A stretch of 64,000 nt of DNA from Gnetum montanum. Its lineage: Eukaryota; Streptophyta; Gnetopsida; Gnetales; Gnetaceae. The position numbers and the translations under genes are program-made. Location: positions 180,766 to 244,765 of the forward strand of contig MNCI01002686.1 of NCBI GenBank assembly GCA_015680685.1. Reading direction: 5' to 3'. The notes under the pieces were generated by a model, which searched no databases, was not told the origin of the DNA, and saw only the letters and a list, made by a program, of their open reading frames with translations. The stretch's first letter is position 1, and each line of letters starts with the position of its first letter. Below, piece after piece: positions 23,304-34,343 of this stretch.

Positions 23304-25406
23304 ACTGAGGAAACCCATGCCAACAATGAAGGCATAGACACATTAAAATATGAGCATCACCAACTTCCACCCATCAATCTAAGATCATCAATTGGGAGAA
23401 GTTGGGCACTTCTACGAAATTCAAACAAACGCTCATTATTTCAGATCTCTCCCTTACAACTCAGTCATGGGGGAGATGGCCACTTATGCTAACTATATGG
23501 GGCCCTAAGTTCTTTTTCAATTTTTTTTTTACAATGTTTTTTTTACACGTTTTTGTTTTACACATTTTTGTTTTACAAATTTCTTTAACTTTTCTCATTT
23601 TTTTTACAACATCGTTATACTTTTTCCATTTTGTGTGTGTGTGTGTGTGATCCACCCCATAAGATTATCACAGAATAAGCGTTCTTCATGATGGTATGAG
23701 CTATTTTCATATTGATTGCTAATGTTTGGTTTTTACCTTTAAGTCACAATGTTGATACTAAGGTATGTTTCTTTTGATATGGCAGGCAATGAGACCACTT
23801 CGTCCGTCCATCCACCCATTTCTATGGTCTCTCTTGGCTTGGAAATGTATAGTCCCCTTCTTAATAAGAACTGAAACAAATCGGTGACTAGGCATTTCTC
23901 AAACTAAGGAAGGACTCAAGGATTGAAAAGGGTGTGACTTCAAGGGAACTTGATGCTTTTGTGTTGGTCATTCTCTTGGGTGCTTGAATGTTTTTCCTTG
24001 AGTTTTCTTGTCGTTCCGATGTTACCTAATTATCGGAATCCAAGACAATAAACATAAGAAGTCTTTGCATGGTGTGGTTCTCACACATAAAAACACAAAA
24101 CACAAGAAAAAGAAAAAAAAAACCAAGTGAGAATTCAAAGAACACCCCTTAGATGAATAAACTTGGGCTACAAGCATTGGTTATGGAACCAAAAGTGTTC
24201 CCTCTATCTAAGGCCCTTCTCGCTTCCCATTCTCTCCTTTGTTTCGTCAGAATGGTGGTGGCTCTTGGAGAGTGCATTCTTGTTGTCCAAGTGGATAGTT
24301 TAACCAAATGCGTTGATGTGAAGTCACTAAATGTGGTTGGTTTGAGGCCAGAGTTGGAATGAGATTTTCCAAGTCACATTAATCATCAAACACACAAGGG
24401 GCTGTACACCACCTTTTTCCTAGGATTCCATTCCATTCCTCTTCTCTTTATCCTTCTCTCCATTGTTCACCTCATTACCGGTTGTATCATTAGTGTATAT
24501 ATTTTGGTTGATGCATTGTTTTCTTTTTGGTAAATTCTTGTGGTTAAGACTTTACCTTTTGTTCCAAAGGACATTCTCGGAGCCTACGGACTCTTGGAAT
24601 GTGGGTTTGTCAAGGCATTAATGGCATAAGCCTACTTTGGGGAGGACCCACTAACATTCCTATTTGGAACTTTAGTTAAATGCTTTCCCTTAACATGTTG
24701 CAATTAATTTTATTTTTGTTCATTTCCATCTAGACATCCCTTTCATCAATGCCATAGTTGTCCCTTTTTATCTATCTTTCTTACTCCTTTTCTTTCTCCA
24801 TTCTAACGCTACTAGAGGTTCGCGATTAGTCATGGGGGTACGGGGCCTGATTTTTTTGATTTTCTCCTAGCCCCATTATTTTTGATTTTCTTCCTAGCCC
24901 CTACACCTTCGGTATCATCCTTAATATATTCCTAGATCCATATCAGCCATACCACAACCTAGCCAATGGACCTACACTGAAGCAAGGTATTAATTACATG
25001 ATGATTCAATTACCCTTGCTAATATATGATTGTGTTGTGTGCACAGATGACAGACATGCAAACAACAGATTGGATCTGGAGCAAACACTTGGAGTGGAGC
25101 CATGCTAAATGCAGAGGTGCAAGGAGTAATATTTATAGTGTGCTTACGGATGGACAACAAAGGCACAATCTTGGTGTTGGCAGCAGCAACACTTCTTTCT
25201 CTCTCTTTCTCAGCTGCCAACTAAGGCCTGCTGTCATTGTAATAAGGTGTTCACCCTTGTTGTCATGAAAACCAATTTTGTCAATTCTTGTAATAATGAT
25301 CCGTTCACATGTCATCCCATTAGTTCCATTCCCCTCAATAATTCCATACCTACCTGATATTATTGTAAGGAACTCGAGGATGAGTTTTCATTCAATCATG
25401 GGAGTA
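23304..25406 (+). other. Noncoding 3' region of element C
   Basis: About 2.1 kb between protease and 3' LTR with no RT, RNase H or integrase motif. Landmarks shared with D and E: a tcatgggggagatgg purine tract (23467), T-rich ttttgttttacac repeats (23520-23600), a GT microsatellite (23632-23649), a block around ggtttgaggccagagttggaatg (24339), a second purine tract tcatgggggtacgggg (24830), and the polypurine tract proper, tcatgggagta, ending at 25406. Short open frames here are not conserved. Confidence 0.8.
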
Positions 25407-26630
25407 TGATGAGACGTGATATCACATGCACCACGATATCNNNNNNNNNNNNNNNNNNNNNNNNNNNNNNNNNNNNNNNNNNNNNNNNNNNNNNNNNNNN
25501 NNNNNNNNNNNNNNNNNNNNNNNNNNNNNNNNNNNNNNNNNNNNNNNNNNNNNNNNNNNNNNNNNNNNNNNNNNNNNNNNNNNNNNNNNNNNNNNNNNNN
25601 NNNNNNNNNNNNNNNNNNNNNNNNNNNNNNNNNNNNNNNNNNNNNNNNNNNNNNNNNNNNNNNNNNNNNNNNNNNNNNNNNNNNNNNNNNNNNNNNNNNN
25701 NNNNNNNNNNNNNNNNNNNNNNNNNNNNNNNNNNNNNNNNNNNNNNNNNNNNNNNNNNNNNNNNNNNNNNNNNNNNNNNNNNNNNNNNNNNNNNNNNNNN
25801 NNNNNNNNNNNNNNNNNNNNNNNNNNNNNNNNNNNNNNNNNNNNNNNNNNNNNNNNNNNNNNNNNNNNNNNNNNNNNNNNNNNNNNNNNNNNNNNNNNNN
25901 NNNNNNNNNNNNNNNNNNNNNNNNNNNNNNNNNNNNNNNNNNNNNNNNNNNNNNNNNNNNNNNNNNNNNNNNNNNNNNNNNNNNNNNNNNNNNNNNNNNN
26001 NNNNNNNNNNNNNNNNNNNNNNNNNNNNNNNNNNNNNNNNNNNNNNNNNNNNNNNNNNNNNNNNNNNNNNNNNNNNNNNNNNNNNNNNNNNNNNNNNNNN
26101 NNNNNNNNNNNNNNNNNNNNNNNNNNNNNNNNNNNNNNNNNNNNNNNNNNNNNNNNNNNNNNNNNNNNGAAGCAAGGTATTAATTACATGATGATTCAAT
26201 TACCCTTGCTAATATATGATTGTGTTGTGTGCACAGATGACAGACATGCAAACAACAGATTGGATCTGGAGCAAACACTTGGAGTGGAGCCATGCTAAAT
26301 GCAGAGGTGCAAGGAGTAATATTTATAGTGTGCTTACGGATGGACAACAAAGGCACAATCTTGGTGTTGGCAGCAGCAACACTTCTTTCTCTCTCTTTCT
26401 CAGCTGCCAACTAAGGCCTGCTGTCATTGTAATAAGGTGTTCACCCTTGTTGTCATGAAAACCAATTTTGTCAATTCTTGTAATAATGATCCGTTCACAT
26501 GTCATCCCATTAGTTCCATTCCCCTCAATAATTCCATACCTACCTGATATTATTGTAAGGAACTCGAGGATGAGTTTTCATTCAATCATGGGAGTATGAT
26601 GAGACGTGATATCACATGCACCACGATATC
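24979..26630. other. 728-N gap flanked by identical 462-bp sequences (probable unmerged contig overlap)
   Basis: The 462 bases at 24979-25440 and 26169-26630 read the same at a constant offset of 1190. The left copy ends exactly at the first N (25441) and the right copy begins exactly after the last N (26168). Two contig ends that overlap, spaced by an estimated gap, would look like this. Confidence 0.88.
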
Positions 26631-27562
26631 GTGAATGCAATATCGTGGCCATCGCAATATCGCATCGTCCCTACGATATTGCGTACGCGATATCACGGTC
26701 CACCATCAAATCTATAAATAAGAGGTGGCACTCCCCTCATTTGTCATCCTAGGCTAGAAGTAGCAAAGCTCTGGTAGTTTAATCACTCCAGAGATAGAAT
26801 ATTTTTCCATGTGCCCACAGTAGGAGTCCCCAAGTGAACGGATCTTTATTCAAGCAACTTTGTACCTGAATGCAAGTTGTGTATGGAAATAAAGATGAGC
26901 TATGTGGATAAACCTTGCAGTGCATGAAATAGGTTTATTACATGTTATTTATTTTTTTCCTAGTAACGTGACATGAGTACAAATTGGTTACGAGCATTGA
27001 CGAATGTGTACAGCTAACCAAGGAATCAGCTGCTCATCGCGATTAGATTTTCTCACCCTTATCTCCTAGAACGTGGGATGTGTAGGACTTGATTACAAGC
27101 ATCTACGGATGTGTACGGCTAGTCAAGGAATTGGCTACTCATCACACTTAGGCTAGTTAGGTGCCTTAGTATGACCACTTCGAGCATATGCGTTACGTGT
27201 GGTGATCCTAGTAATGATTAATGTTTGGTAGCCACAGTTGCATAGTTCAGGGTGTGTACGGTAAGTGGGAATAGATGCTGATGCTAGTTAATTTAGACTT
27301 AGGTCCTTAGTTAGAGTTAGTCTCTCAACCCTTCACCCTTTAGCGTAGAAGACATAAACCAAAAAAGACCAAAAAAATCATATACCTCGAAATTACTTAA
27401 CCATACACCATGAAAACAACAAGTAAGTTTGGGAAGACAACGAATGATTAACCCCAAGTGTTCCATGGGGTGTTTAGGCATTTAGTCTGTGGAGTTCGAC
27501 TAGATCGCGTGTGCTACGCTCATTTCGTATGGTTGAGTGTAGGGGTACCTCGCCACTCATCA
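26597..27562 (+). mobile_element. 3' LTR of element C
   Basis: 966 bp, TGATGAGACGTG to CCACTCATCA, preceded by the purine tract catgggagta and followed by target duplication GAGGT. Its U3 has (G/A)ATAT(C/T) cores at 26608, 26625, 26639, 26656, 26675 and 26689 (steps 17, 14, 17, 19, 14) and TATAAATA at 26713-26720. Compared with the 5' LTR, many CG have become TG or CA, so the element is not young. Confidence 0.93.
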
Positions 27563-28952
27563 GAGGTAGAACTATTGAAATCTACTAATCATGATGAAGG
27601 GATTGATAAGTTGAAATGAAGGATTAGAAAAGGTAGAGGAGGTTTTATGAACTATTTCAAGGCATTCGGATCCATCTATAGGTGAAGGATCTTTGTCGAT
27701 GACTACTAGGTACCAACTTTTTTTGCATTTTCCTTATTTTTGACAAAATTGTAAAAATGTTTTCCCATTCTTAGGCCTATTCTTATGGATATTTTGTATT
27801 TGATTGCATCGAATCTAGGATTTAGGCTTGTTGATTATCATGGGGATGAGATTTGGGATTTTTTGACTTTTTGGCAAAGATATTGGTTTTTCCATGGGTC
27901 ATATGTTTAGTGTTCTAGCTTGATTTTGTCATTTTTTGGTGAAACTTCATTGCTTTTTCTATTTTGTAAGTGTTGAGATTTCTAGGTTTTTATTGCATAG
28001 ATTCTCTCACCCTTATCTCCTAGAACGTGGGATGAGTACGACTTGATTACGAGCATCTATGGATGTGTACGGCTAGTCAAGGAATCAGCTTCTCATCACA
28101 CTTAGGCTAGTTAGGTGCCTCAGTACAACCACTTCGAGCATGTGCGTTATGTGTGGTGATCCCAGTAACAATTAGTGTTTGGTAGCCACAATTGCATAGT
28201 TTGGGGTGTGTACGGTAAGTGGGAATGGATGCTGATGCTAGTTAATTTAGACTTAGGTCCTTAGTTAGAGTTAGTTAGTCTCTCAACCCTTCACCCTTTA
28301 GTGTAGAAGACATAAACTAGAAAAAAAATCATATACCTTAGACTTACTTAACCATACACCGTGACAACAACAAGTAAGTCTGGGAGGATAACGAATGATT
28401 AACCCCAAGTCTTCCATGGGGCATTTAGGCATTTAGTCTGTGGAGTTCGACCAGATCACGCGTGCTATGCTCGTTTCGTATGGTTGAGTGTAGGGGTACC
28501 TCGCCACTCATCAGAGGTAGAACTATTGAAATCTACTAATCATGATGAAGGGATTGATAAGTTGAAATGAAGGATTAGAAAAGGTAGAGGAGGTTGTATG
28601 AACTATTTCAAGGCATTAGGATCCATCTATAGGTGAAGGATCTTTGTCGATGACTACTAGGTCCCAACTTTTTTTGCATTTTCCTTATTTTTGACAAAAT
28701 TGTAAAAATGTTTTCCCATTCTTAGGCCTACTCTTTATGGATATTTTGTATTTGATTGCATTGAATCTAGGATTTAGGCTTGTTGATTGTCATGGGGATG
28801 AGATTTGGGATTTTTTGACTTTTTGGCAAAGATGTTGGTCTTTCCATAAGTCATATGTTCAGTGTTCTAGCTTGATTTTGTCATTTTTTAGTAAAACTTA
28901 ATTGCTATTTCTATTTTGTAAGTGTTGAGATTTCGAGGTTTTTATTGCATAG
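27049..28952 (+). repeat. 0.95-kb tandem duplication spanning the 3' LTR end and its flank
   Basis: Unit 1 (27049-28000) holds the last half of the 3' LTR and 438 bp of flank. Unit 2 (28001-28952) repeats both in the same order with few differences, then the flank continues uniquely with aattgttgtttgag. The unit starts at tctcacccttatctcc and ends at tttattgcatag. The second unit carries a second LTR end and a second GAGGT, so the duplication happened after insertion. Confidence 0.9.
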
Positions 28953-29359
28953 AATTGTTGTTTGAGACATTTTGGCCATCCTAGAGGTAGAATTGGATTT
29001 TTTAGAATTTTTTCTAGGATTTTTCTACAATTAATGAATTGCAAACTGGGGGGTTTTTTTTTTGCTAGTTTTTGTGAAAAGTTGTGATTTTTTTTTGCAC
29101 TTATAAGTGTAGTACTATTAATGAATTTGGGTTGTTTTGGCTATGTTCTTTGCATCTGCAGTTTTAAATAATTTTTTTAAAAAAAATCAGATTTTTTCCT
29201 AGTCTTAGGGGCTTGCACTGGTCAATTTGTGGTTTGGACGCAAGTTTTGGGTTTTGATAACATTTGGATGTTTGGGCTTTGAATTTTGCAATGTGGATTT
29301 TCCCCAATTCCATGGCAAGTGTGTGAGTGCCTGGGGTCTGAAAGAGTAGTATTTGGTGA

Positions 29360-30145
29360 AAAACCACCAAAAATGCATGTTGTAACCTTTGTAACCCTCA
29401 CCCCATGAAACTTGAGACTAAACTTCATTGTAAAATGTGAAAATTATTATCCAAGAGATGAAATTTCACGTATTTTAGCTTTTGGAGGTGAAAAGTGCCT
29501 CATAAGTGGTCAAAACCTCAACCCCCAAGTGAAAAAAGTCATGTTATGTCCATATTTGGGCTTGTTGGGAGGGAGGGAGGGGGGTGGGGGGTGTGTGTGT
29601 GGTGGGGGGGTGGGCAGTGGTGGGTGTTGGGGGGTGTTTATAACCTTACCTTGCTTAGCATTGTGAAGGTATAACTCTTACCCTCCCAGCATCGCTATAG
29701 CACCCCCAACATTTTTCCAGCATGGGCCAAGTGTAGTCCTAATGTTGCTCTAGCATGGCTTCAATGTAACCCTAGCATTACTCTAGCATAGCCCTAGCAT
29801 GGATGTTGTACCCCTAGTGTGGGTGTCATACCCACAACGTGGTTTCTATAGGTCTAGCATTGTTATTGGAAGGCCTAACATGGGTAAAATTCCCATTTAC
29901 TATTTTGAGTAAACGTAATGGTTTTGATGCCATGGGGTTATCAAAACTTACCATACATAAAAACTTGAAACACTTGCACATAACATCAATCTATCAGCAA
30001 TTAGATAGAAAATTTGAAGCAAAATTCATGGCTATAGCACCTATATAACTCAAACTTGTGCACTATGAAAGGGTTCCACATTTATTTTCCATAGCTTTGA
30101 AAATTCATTGCAAGCATAAAGCTTTTGGAAAATTTTAGCATGGAA
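29360..30145 (+). repeat. Dispersed repeat L, copy 1
   Basis: Matches 51447-52189 over most of its length, including aatgcatgt, cctcataagtggtcaaaac and gtcatgttatgtccatattt. It contains a G-rich run and degenerate ctagcatggntgt units. I see no coding domain. It may belong to an LTR or untranslated part of an unknown element. Confidence 0.75.
29567..29636 (+). repeat. G-rich tract with quadruplex potential
   Basis: Seventy bases almost entirely G and T with many runs of three or more G. Copy 2 of the repeat has only a shorter ggagggggggagg here, so the run has expanded in this copy. Confidence 0.8.
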
Positions 30146-30899
30146 GCCATAGCCATTGTAAGTCCTTTTATTCCCCCTAAGATTGTATTTGGTCTTGTAG
30201 CAATGCTAAGCAACCTAGGAATCAAGACTTCTAGCATGGCTCTTGTTTACAGCCCAAAACCCACACACATCTCACCCCCTGCATCACCAACACTATAGAT
30301 CTAGTGAGGATTGTAGCAAGGTTTCACATTTTTAAGAGTTGTAAAACATCTAGATCATGGAGCCAATTCTGGCATCCAAGGCTACCTACTTCAAAGGACT
30401 TCAAGCACTCATCAAAGTGAACCTCCCTTTACATCATTAGGCACCCCCTTGTATACATTTCTAGATCCCCTTTATTTTTTATATAGAAAATTTTAAAGTC
30501 CTATGTGTTGTGCAAGTTAATTTACATTTTTTTATAAAGTTTGTGCATTATTTTACATTAGATCTACATTATTTTCATTTTGCATTACCCCTGGTTTACA
30601 CTTTCTAATTTACTAGGTGATTTGCTAGACTATCCAAGGCACTTCGAATCTTGTTTTTTGCATAGGTCCTTATGATCTGGTGTTAAAGTTGTTCTACGCC
30701 TAATTTTTGGTTTTCTAGCAACTGAATTTTTTAGGTGCTACAGTTATCTAGTGCTAGAAGAAGGGCCTCTTCCCAAGTTCTATGTAAAATCCTATTGGTA
30801 GCTATAATGATGTTGTCTGCAATAACCAAAAATCTTTGAAATTACATAAAATACCTTTGAACCTTTACAAAACCTTTGTTGCCACAAAACCCAACATTG

Positions 30900-31540
30900 C
30901 CATCCATCCCCTACCACTAAACCCAATGTAGAGGTTGTAGGTGATTTAGGTTTTGGAAAAAAATTTCATAGTAGTTGCTGGTAATTCTAAAGCCAACATG
31001 GGTGTTTCACCCAAAACCTTACCCCCATGCTATGAAAATTTTCTAGCAAAGCCAATATTGGTGATTTTATCATCCAAAATCCCATACCCCTATGCTATGA
31101 AAATTTCACAACAAAGCTAGCGTGGGTGCATCATACCCCCCCCCAATGTGGATGTCATACCCAATGTGGGCATTTGGATTTTGGTAGAAAATTCATAGGA
31201 GTTGCTAGATTTTCTAAAGCTAGCATGGGTATTACACCCCCCAATGTGGGTGTCTATCATACCCCCTAACATTGATGTTATAATCCCCAATGTGGATGTG
31301 TGTCATACCCCACTCAATGTGGGTGTCATACCCTCCTTAGCATGGATGTCATACCCTCCTTAGCATGGATGTCATACCCTCCTTAGCATGGATTTGTGTC
31401 ATACCCCCAACATGGGTGTCATACCCTCCTTAGCATGGATTTGTGTTATACCCCCAGCATGGGTGCCATACCCCCAATGTGGATGTTATACCCCTAGTGT
31501 GGGTGTTATATTCCTAATGTGGGTGTCATACCCCCAGACC
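30900..31540 (+). repeat. Degenerate minisatellite: catgggtgtcatacccc units
   Basis: Dozens of copies of (ag)catggntgtcataccc and aatgtgggtgtcatacc, strongest at 31130-31530, where blocks like gtcataccctccttagcatggat recur at about 23-bp steps. Related units lie at 29700-29870 and 51690-51880. The open frame 31388-31765 is a by-product of the repeat. Confidence 0.8.
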
Positions 31541-31811
31541 ATCAAAACCCCCCTTGCTATGAAACTTTGTAGCAAAACTCACTTTTTTTTTTCAAAAATA
31601 ACATTGTTTTGGCCAAGAGGGGGGAACTCCAACATAGTGCAAGTGGGTGAGATAATTGTTGCCACCTTACCCTCCATTTCCATTTATAACCAACAACACC
31701 ATTGGAAAGCCCAACTGATTGAAAGTTTTACTAAAAATAGTAAGATATCAAACAACATATTTTGATAATGTCTTTCAGCCATTCAACCATACTACCCCTT
31801 AACCTAACAAA

Positions 31812-33405
31812 TATGGCATCCAACCAAGATGTAGTTCACGTTTATGACCTGAAAAACCCTATGGTCATAGAGCAAAAGTAATCACTTAGGTAAAAAGGAA
31901 AAAACTTGGATTTTTTAGTCATTAATGAGGAGTCCTACAACTTCCTTTGTGCTAAGACATAAGTTAGGCTATTGATACCACTCTTTGAATATGATGCTAA
32001 GTGTGAACTAGAAATCATACATTGGGATGGGAAAAAATACATCCCATCACCTTATGACCAAATCCCCCTCACCAAATTTTATGTACAAATGCTCATACCA
32101 CTCATAGAGGTTGATGATTTTAGTGAGGGAATTAGCTTAGAGGATTGTTAAGAAGAGGAAGATGAGTTTGAGGATGAACAAAAGTTGGACACCTTCAATG
32201 AAGGTCTTTTTTAATCTTCAACTCCCCAAATGACCACACTCAACTCCACATCTTTTATCTCATTGATGGAACAAGTCCCTTGGCCCAACACTCCTCCTAT
32301 CCATCCTACCATGTTTGGGTCCACATCCATCATCGCCACACACTAGACATAACCCATGTCCCAATCCACTTACTTAATCTCATCAATGCCCATTACCACA
32401 CAACCTTACTCTATTCACCTAGCCATGGTGATGTCTACCTCACCATCCCCCTTTGTCATACCAATGGAACCTTCATTAGGATTCTAAGTAACACAAGCCT
32501 CTCAAACACTCTTTGCTCTTTTCATATCACAAGCCCCAACTCAAACTTCTTTCTCCTTGTTTATCCCACCTACAATGGTGGTCATCCAACCTCTTCCATT
32601 TGTATCAATACCCATCACATAGCCCCAAGTCTCAAAACTCCTTCCTCAACCATCAAAACACAAGCATCGAAGCCTACAAGGATGCCCCAAGGCTTGGGTC
32701 AAGCCTTCCAAATGATCCAAGAGCTCATCAAAGAGTTGTGAAAACTTAAGACCAATACAACTCAGATGGTCAAGATTCTAGACTTTTACCAGGATGATCC
32801 TATAAGCCCTACAATTCCTTAAATAACTTTTCCTACGAGCTTACCTATTCCAAACTTCATCAAATACAATGGTGAAGGGGATCTCAATGCACATCTAGTA
32901 ACCTTTTGGTCTAAGTGCCTCTTTTTGCAACCTTGGCCTCATACGATATTGAGGATTTTCCCTATGTTCCTTGAGGACTTGATAAACAAATTTGTCAACC
33001 ACTTCAAATGCAACTTGAAGTCGGATGCCACATTGTACCAATTGATGAAGGTGAAGTAGGGCCACTTGAATTGATCAAAAGGTTTATTCAAAGATGGAAC
33101 TCAACACTTAATGAGATTCTAGAGCCTATTGCTAAAAATCACCTCTTGTCCATCTACAAGGGAGTAGTAAATGTCTTTATCAAGTCAAAGCTTTACTACT
33201 TAGAGCCCTGATCATTAAGCCAAGCCTTCTCACAAACAAAGAACATTAAGGAGGTAGTTGAGGCAAGTAATGACCTAGCCTATGTGATCTATAAAAATCA
33301 ACATGTGAGGAAGGATAGAGATAAAACCAAGAAAGAACATACTATTTTGGCTATAGTGATAAAGGAGTAAAAACAAGGTGAAAGGTAGGGATCACCATTA
33401 AGTAA
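31812..33405 (+). pseudogene. gag relic of gypsy element F, N-terminal part
   Basis: A decayed Ty3/gypsy Gag. A weakly conserved start region (MASNQDVVHVYDLKNPMV near 31812) is followed by an acidic stretch (32110-32200) and a Thr/Ser/Pro/His-rich linker (32220-32740). The capsid core follows, with IPNFIKYNGEGDLNAHL (about 32850-32900), INKFVNHFKCNLKSDATLYQ (about 32980-33040) and the open frame 33008-33211 with LIKRFIQRWNSTLNEI. The G-E-G-D-x-x-x-H-L and F-I-x-R-W/F motifs are typical of retrotransposon capsids. It is cut at 33410 by element D and resumes at 40179. Confidence 0.8.
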
Positions 33406-33410
33406 CATAT

Positions 33411-34201
33411 TGATGGGACATGATATCGCATCCCCCACGATATCACGTATGCGATATCGCAGTGCATTGCCAAATCTATAAATAAGATGCGGCTCTCCCT
33501 TATTTCTCAATCTAGGCCTAGATCGTAGTGAAAATTTGGAAGTTTTACCTCTCTAAAGATAGAATAATTTCCATGTACCCACAGTAGGAGCTCCAAAGTG
33601 AACGGATCTTTATTTGAGCAAATATTGTACCTGAACATAAGTTTGTGTATGGAAATAAAGATGAACTTCTTGGATAAACCTTGCAGTGCATGGACTAAGC
33701 TAGATAGGACTTTATTTATTATTATTTATCGTTTATCATTTAAATGATTTATTATTTCATTAATTCTCTCTCAACCCTTCTCCCATAGTTAAGTGCATTC
33801 AATACGACCACTTCGAGCACGTGCGTTATGCTTGGTGATCCCAGTAACGAATAGCATTTGGTAACCAAGGTTGCATTAGTTTACTGTGTGAATGGTAAGT
33901 GGGAACAGATGCTGATGCTAGGTTAATTAAGGATTAGTTAGTTAGTTAAATTTAGTTAATTAATCTATTCATCCTTCACCTCATTAGCATAGGAGATAAA
34001 ACAAAAAAGATATAAAAATCATATACCTCAGACTTACTTAACCATACAACCGTGACAAATACAAGTCTGCGAAGACAAAGAATGATTAACCTTAAGTGTT
34101 CCATGAGGCATGTAGGCACTTAGTCTATGAAGTTCGACCAGATCATCCGTGTAACGCTCATATTCATATGGTTCAGTGTAGGGGTACCTCGTCACTCATC
34201 A
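33411..34201 (+). mobile_element. 5' LTR of element D
   Basis: 791 bp, TGATGGGACATG to CACTCATCA. U3 holds three GATATC cores at 33422, 33439 and 33453 (steps 17 and 14), then CTATAAATAAG with the TATA box at about 33477. AATAAAG occurs about 175 bp downstream. It lacks the 105-bp duplication seen in the LTRs of C. Confidence 0.92.
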
Positions 34202-34202
34202 T

Positions 34203-34220
34203 TGGTGCCATTGCCGAGGA
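34203..34220 (+). promoter_or_regulatory. Primer-binding site of element D
   Basis: TGGTGCCATTGCCGAGGA, one base after the LTR, the family site with three transitions from the assumed tRNA-Asp complement. Confidence 0.82.
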
Positions 34221-34343
34221 CTAAGTTGTTTGTGTGCTAAGTAGAACATAGGAAATTATCCACATCATTGGGAGCTTAAACGAACCCTTAGGATTAATCA
34301 GAAGAAAAATTAAATATGGTAAATAGCACATCGACAAGACACA

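Larger units (their letters stand above)
19078..27562 (+). mobile_element. Element C: non-autonomous Athila/Tat-type LTR retrotransposon
   Basis: Complete ends: 5' LTR 19078-20039, 3' LTR 26597-27562, and the same 5-mer GAGGT on both sides (19073-19077 and 27563-27567). Order inside: primer site, gag, protease, about 2.1 kb noncoding, polypurine tract. RT, RNase H and integrase are absent. The span includes 1190 bp (728 N plus a repeated 462 bp) that is probably artefact, so the real element is about 7.3 kb. Gag and protease carry stops, so this copy could not supply its own proteins. Confidence 0.93.

Noticed and set aside
23461-23655. Lys-rich minus-strand frame
   Set aside because: A by-product of ttttgttttacac and GT simple repeats.
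24153-24362. 69-codon frame as a possible captured host gene in element C
   Set aside because: A related frame exists in D (38485-38748), but with different start, end and stops in E; not enough for a gene.
25396-26298. Four long open frames (255-290 codons) on both strands
   Set aside because: They are translations of the N run and have no real sequence.
24990-26505. Frames of 60, 76 and 80 codons that occur twice identically
   Set aside because: They are identical because the 462-bp segment is repeated around the gap; D and E do not keep the frames open.
31388-31765. 125-codon open frame with Pro/Trp/Cys repeats
   Set aside because: The repeats are the minisatellite; codons follow the DNA repeat and no homologue is apparent.
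32280-32749. Two overlapping Ser/Pro/His-rich frames as separate genes
   Set aside because: They lie in the linker of element F's gag, between its start region and capsid core, so they are parts of that relic.
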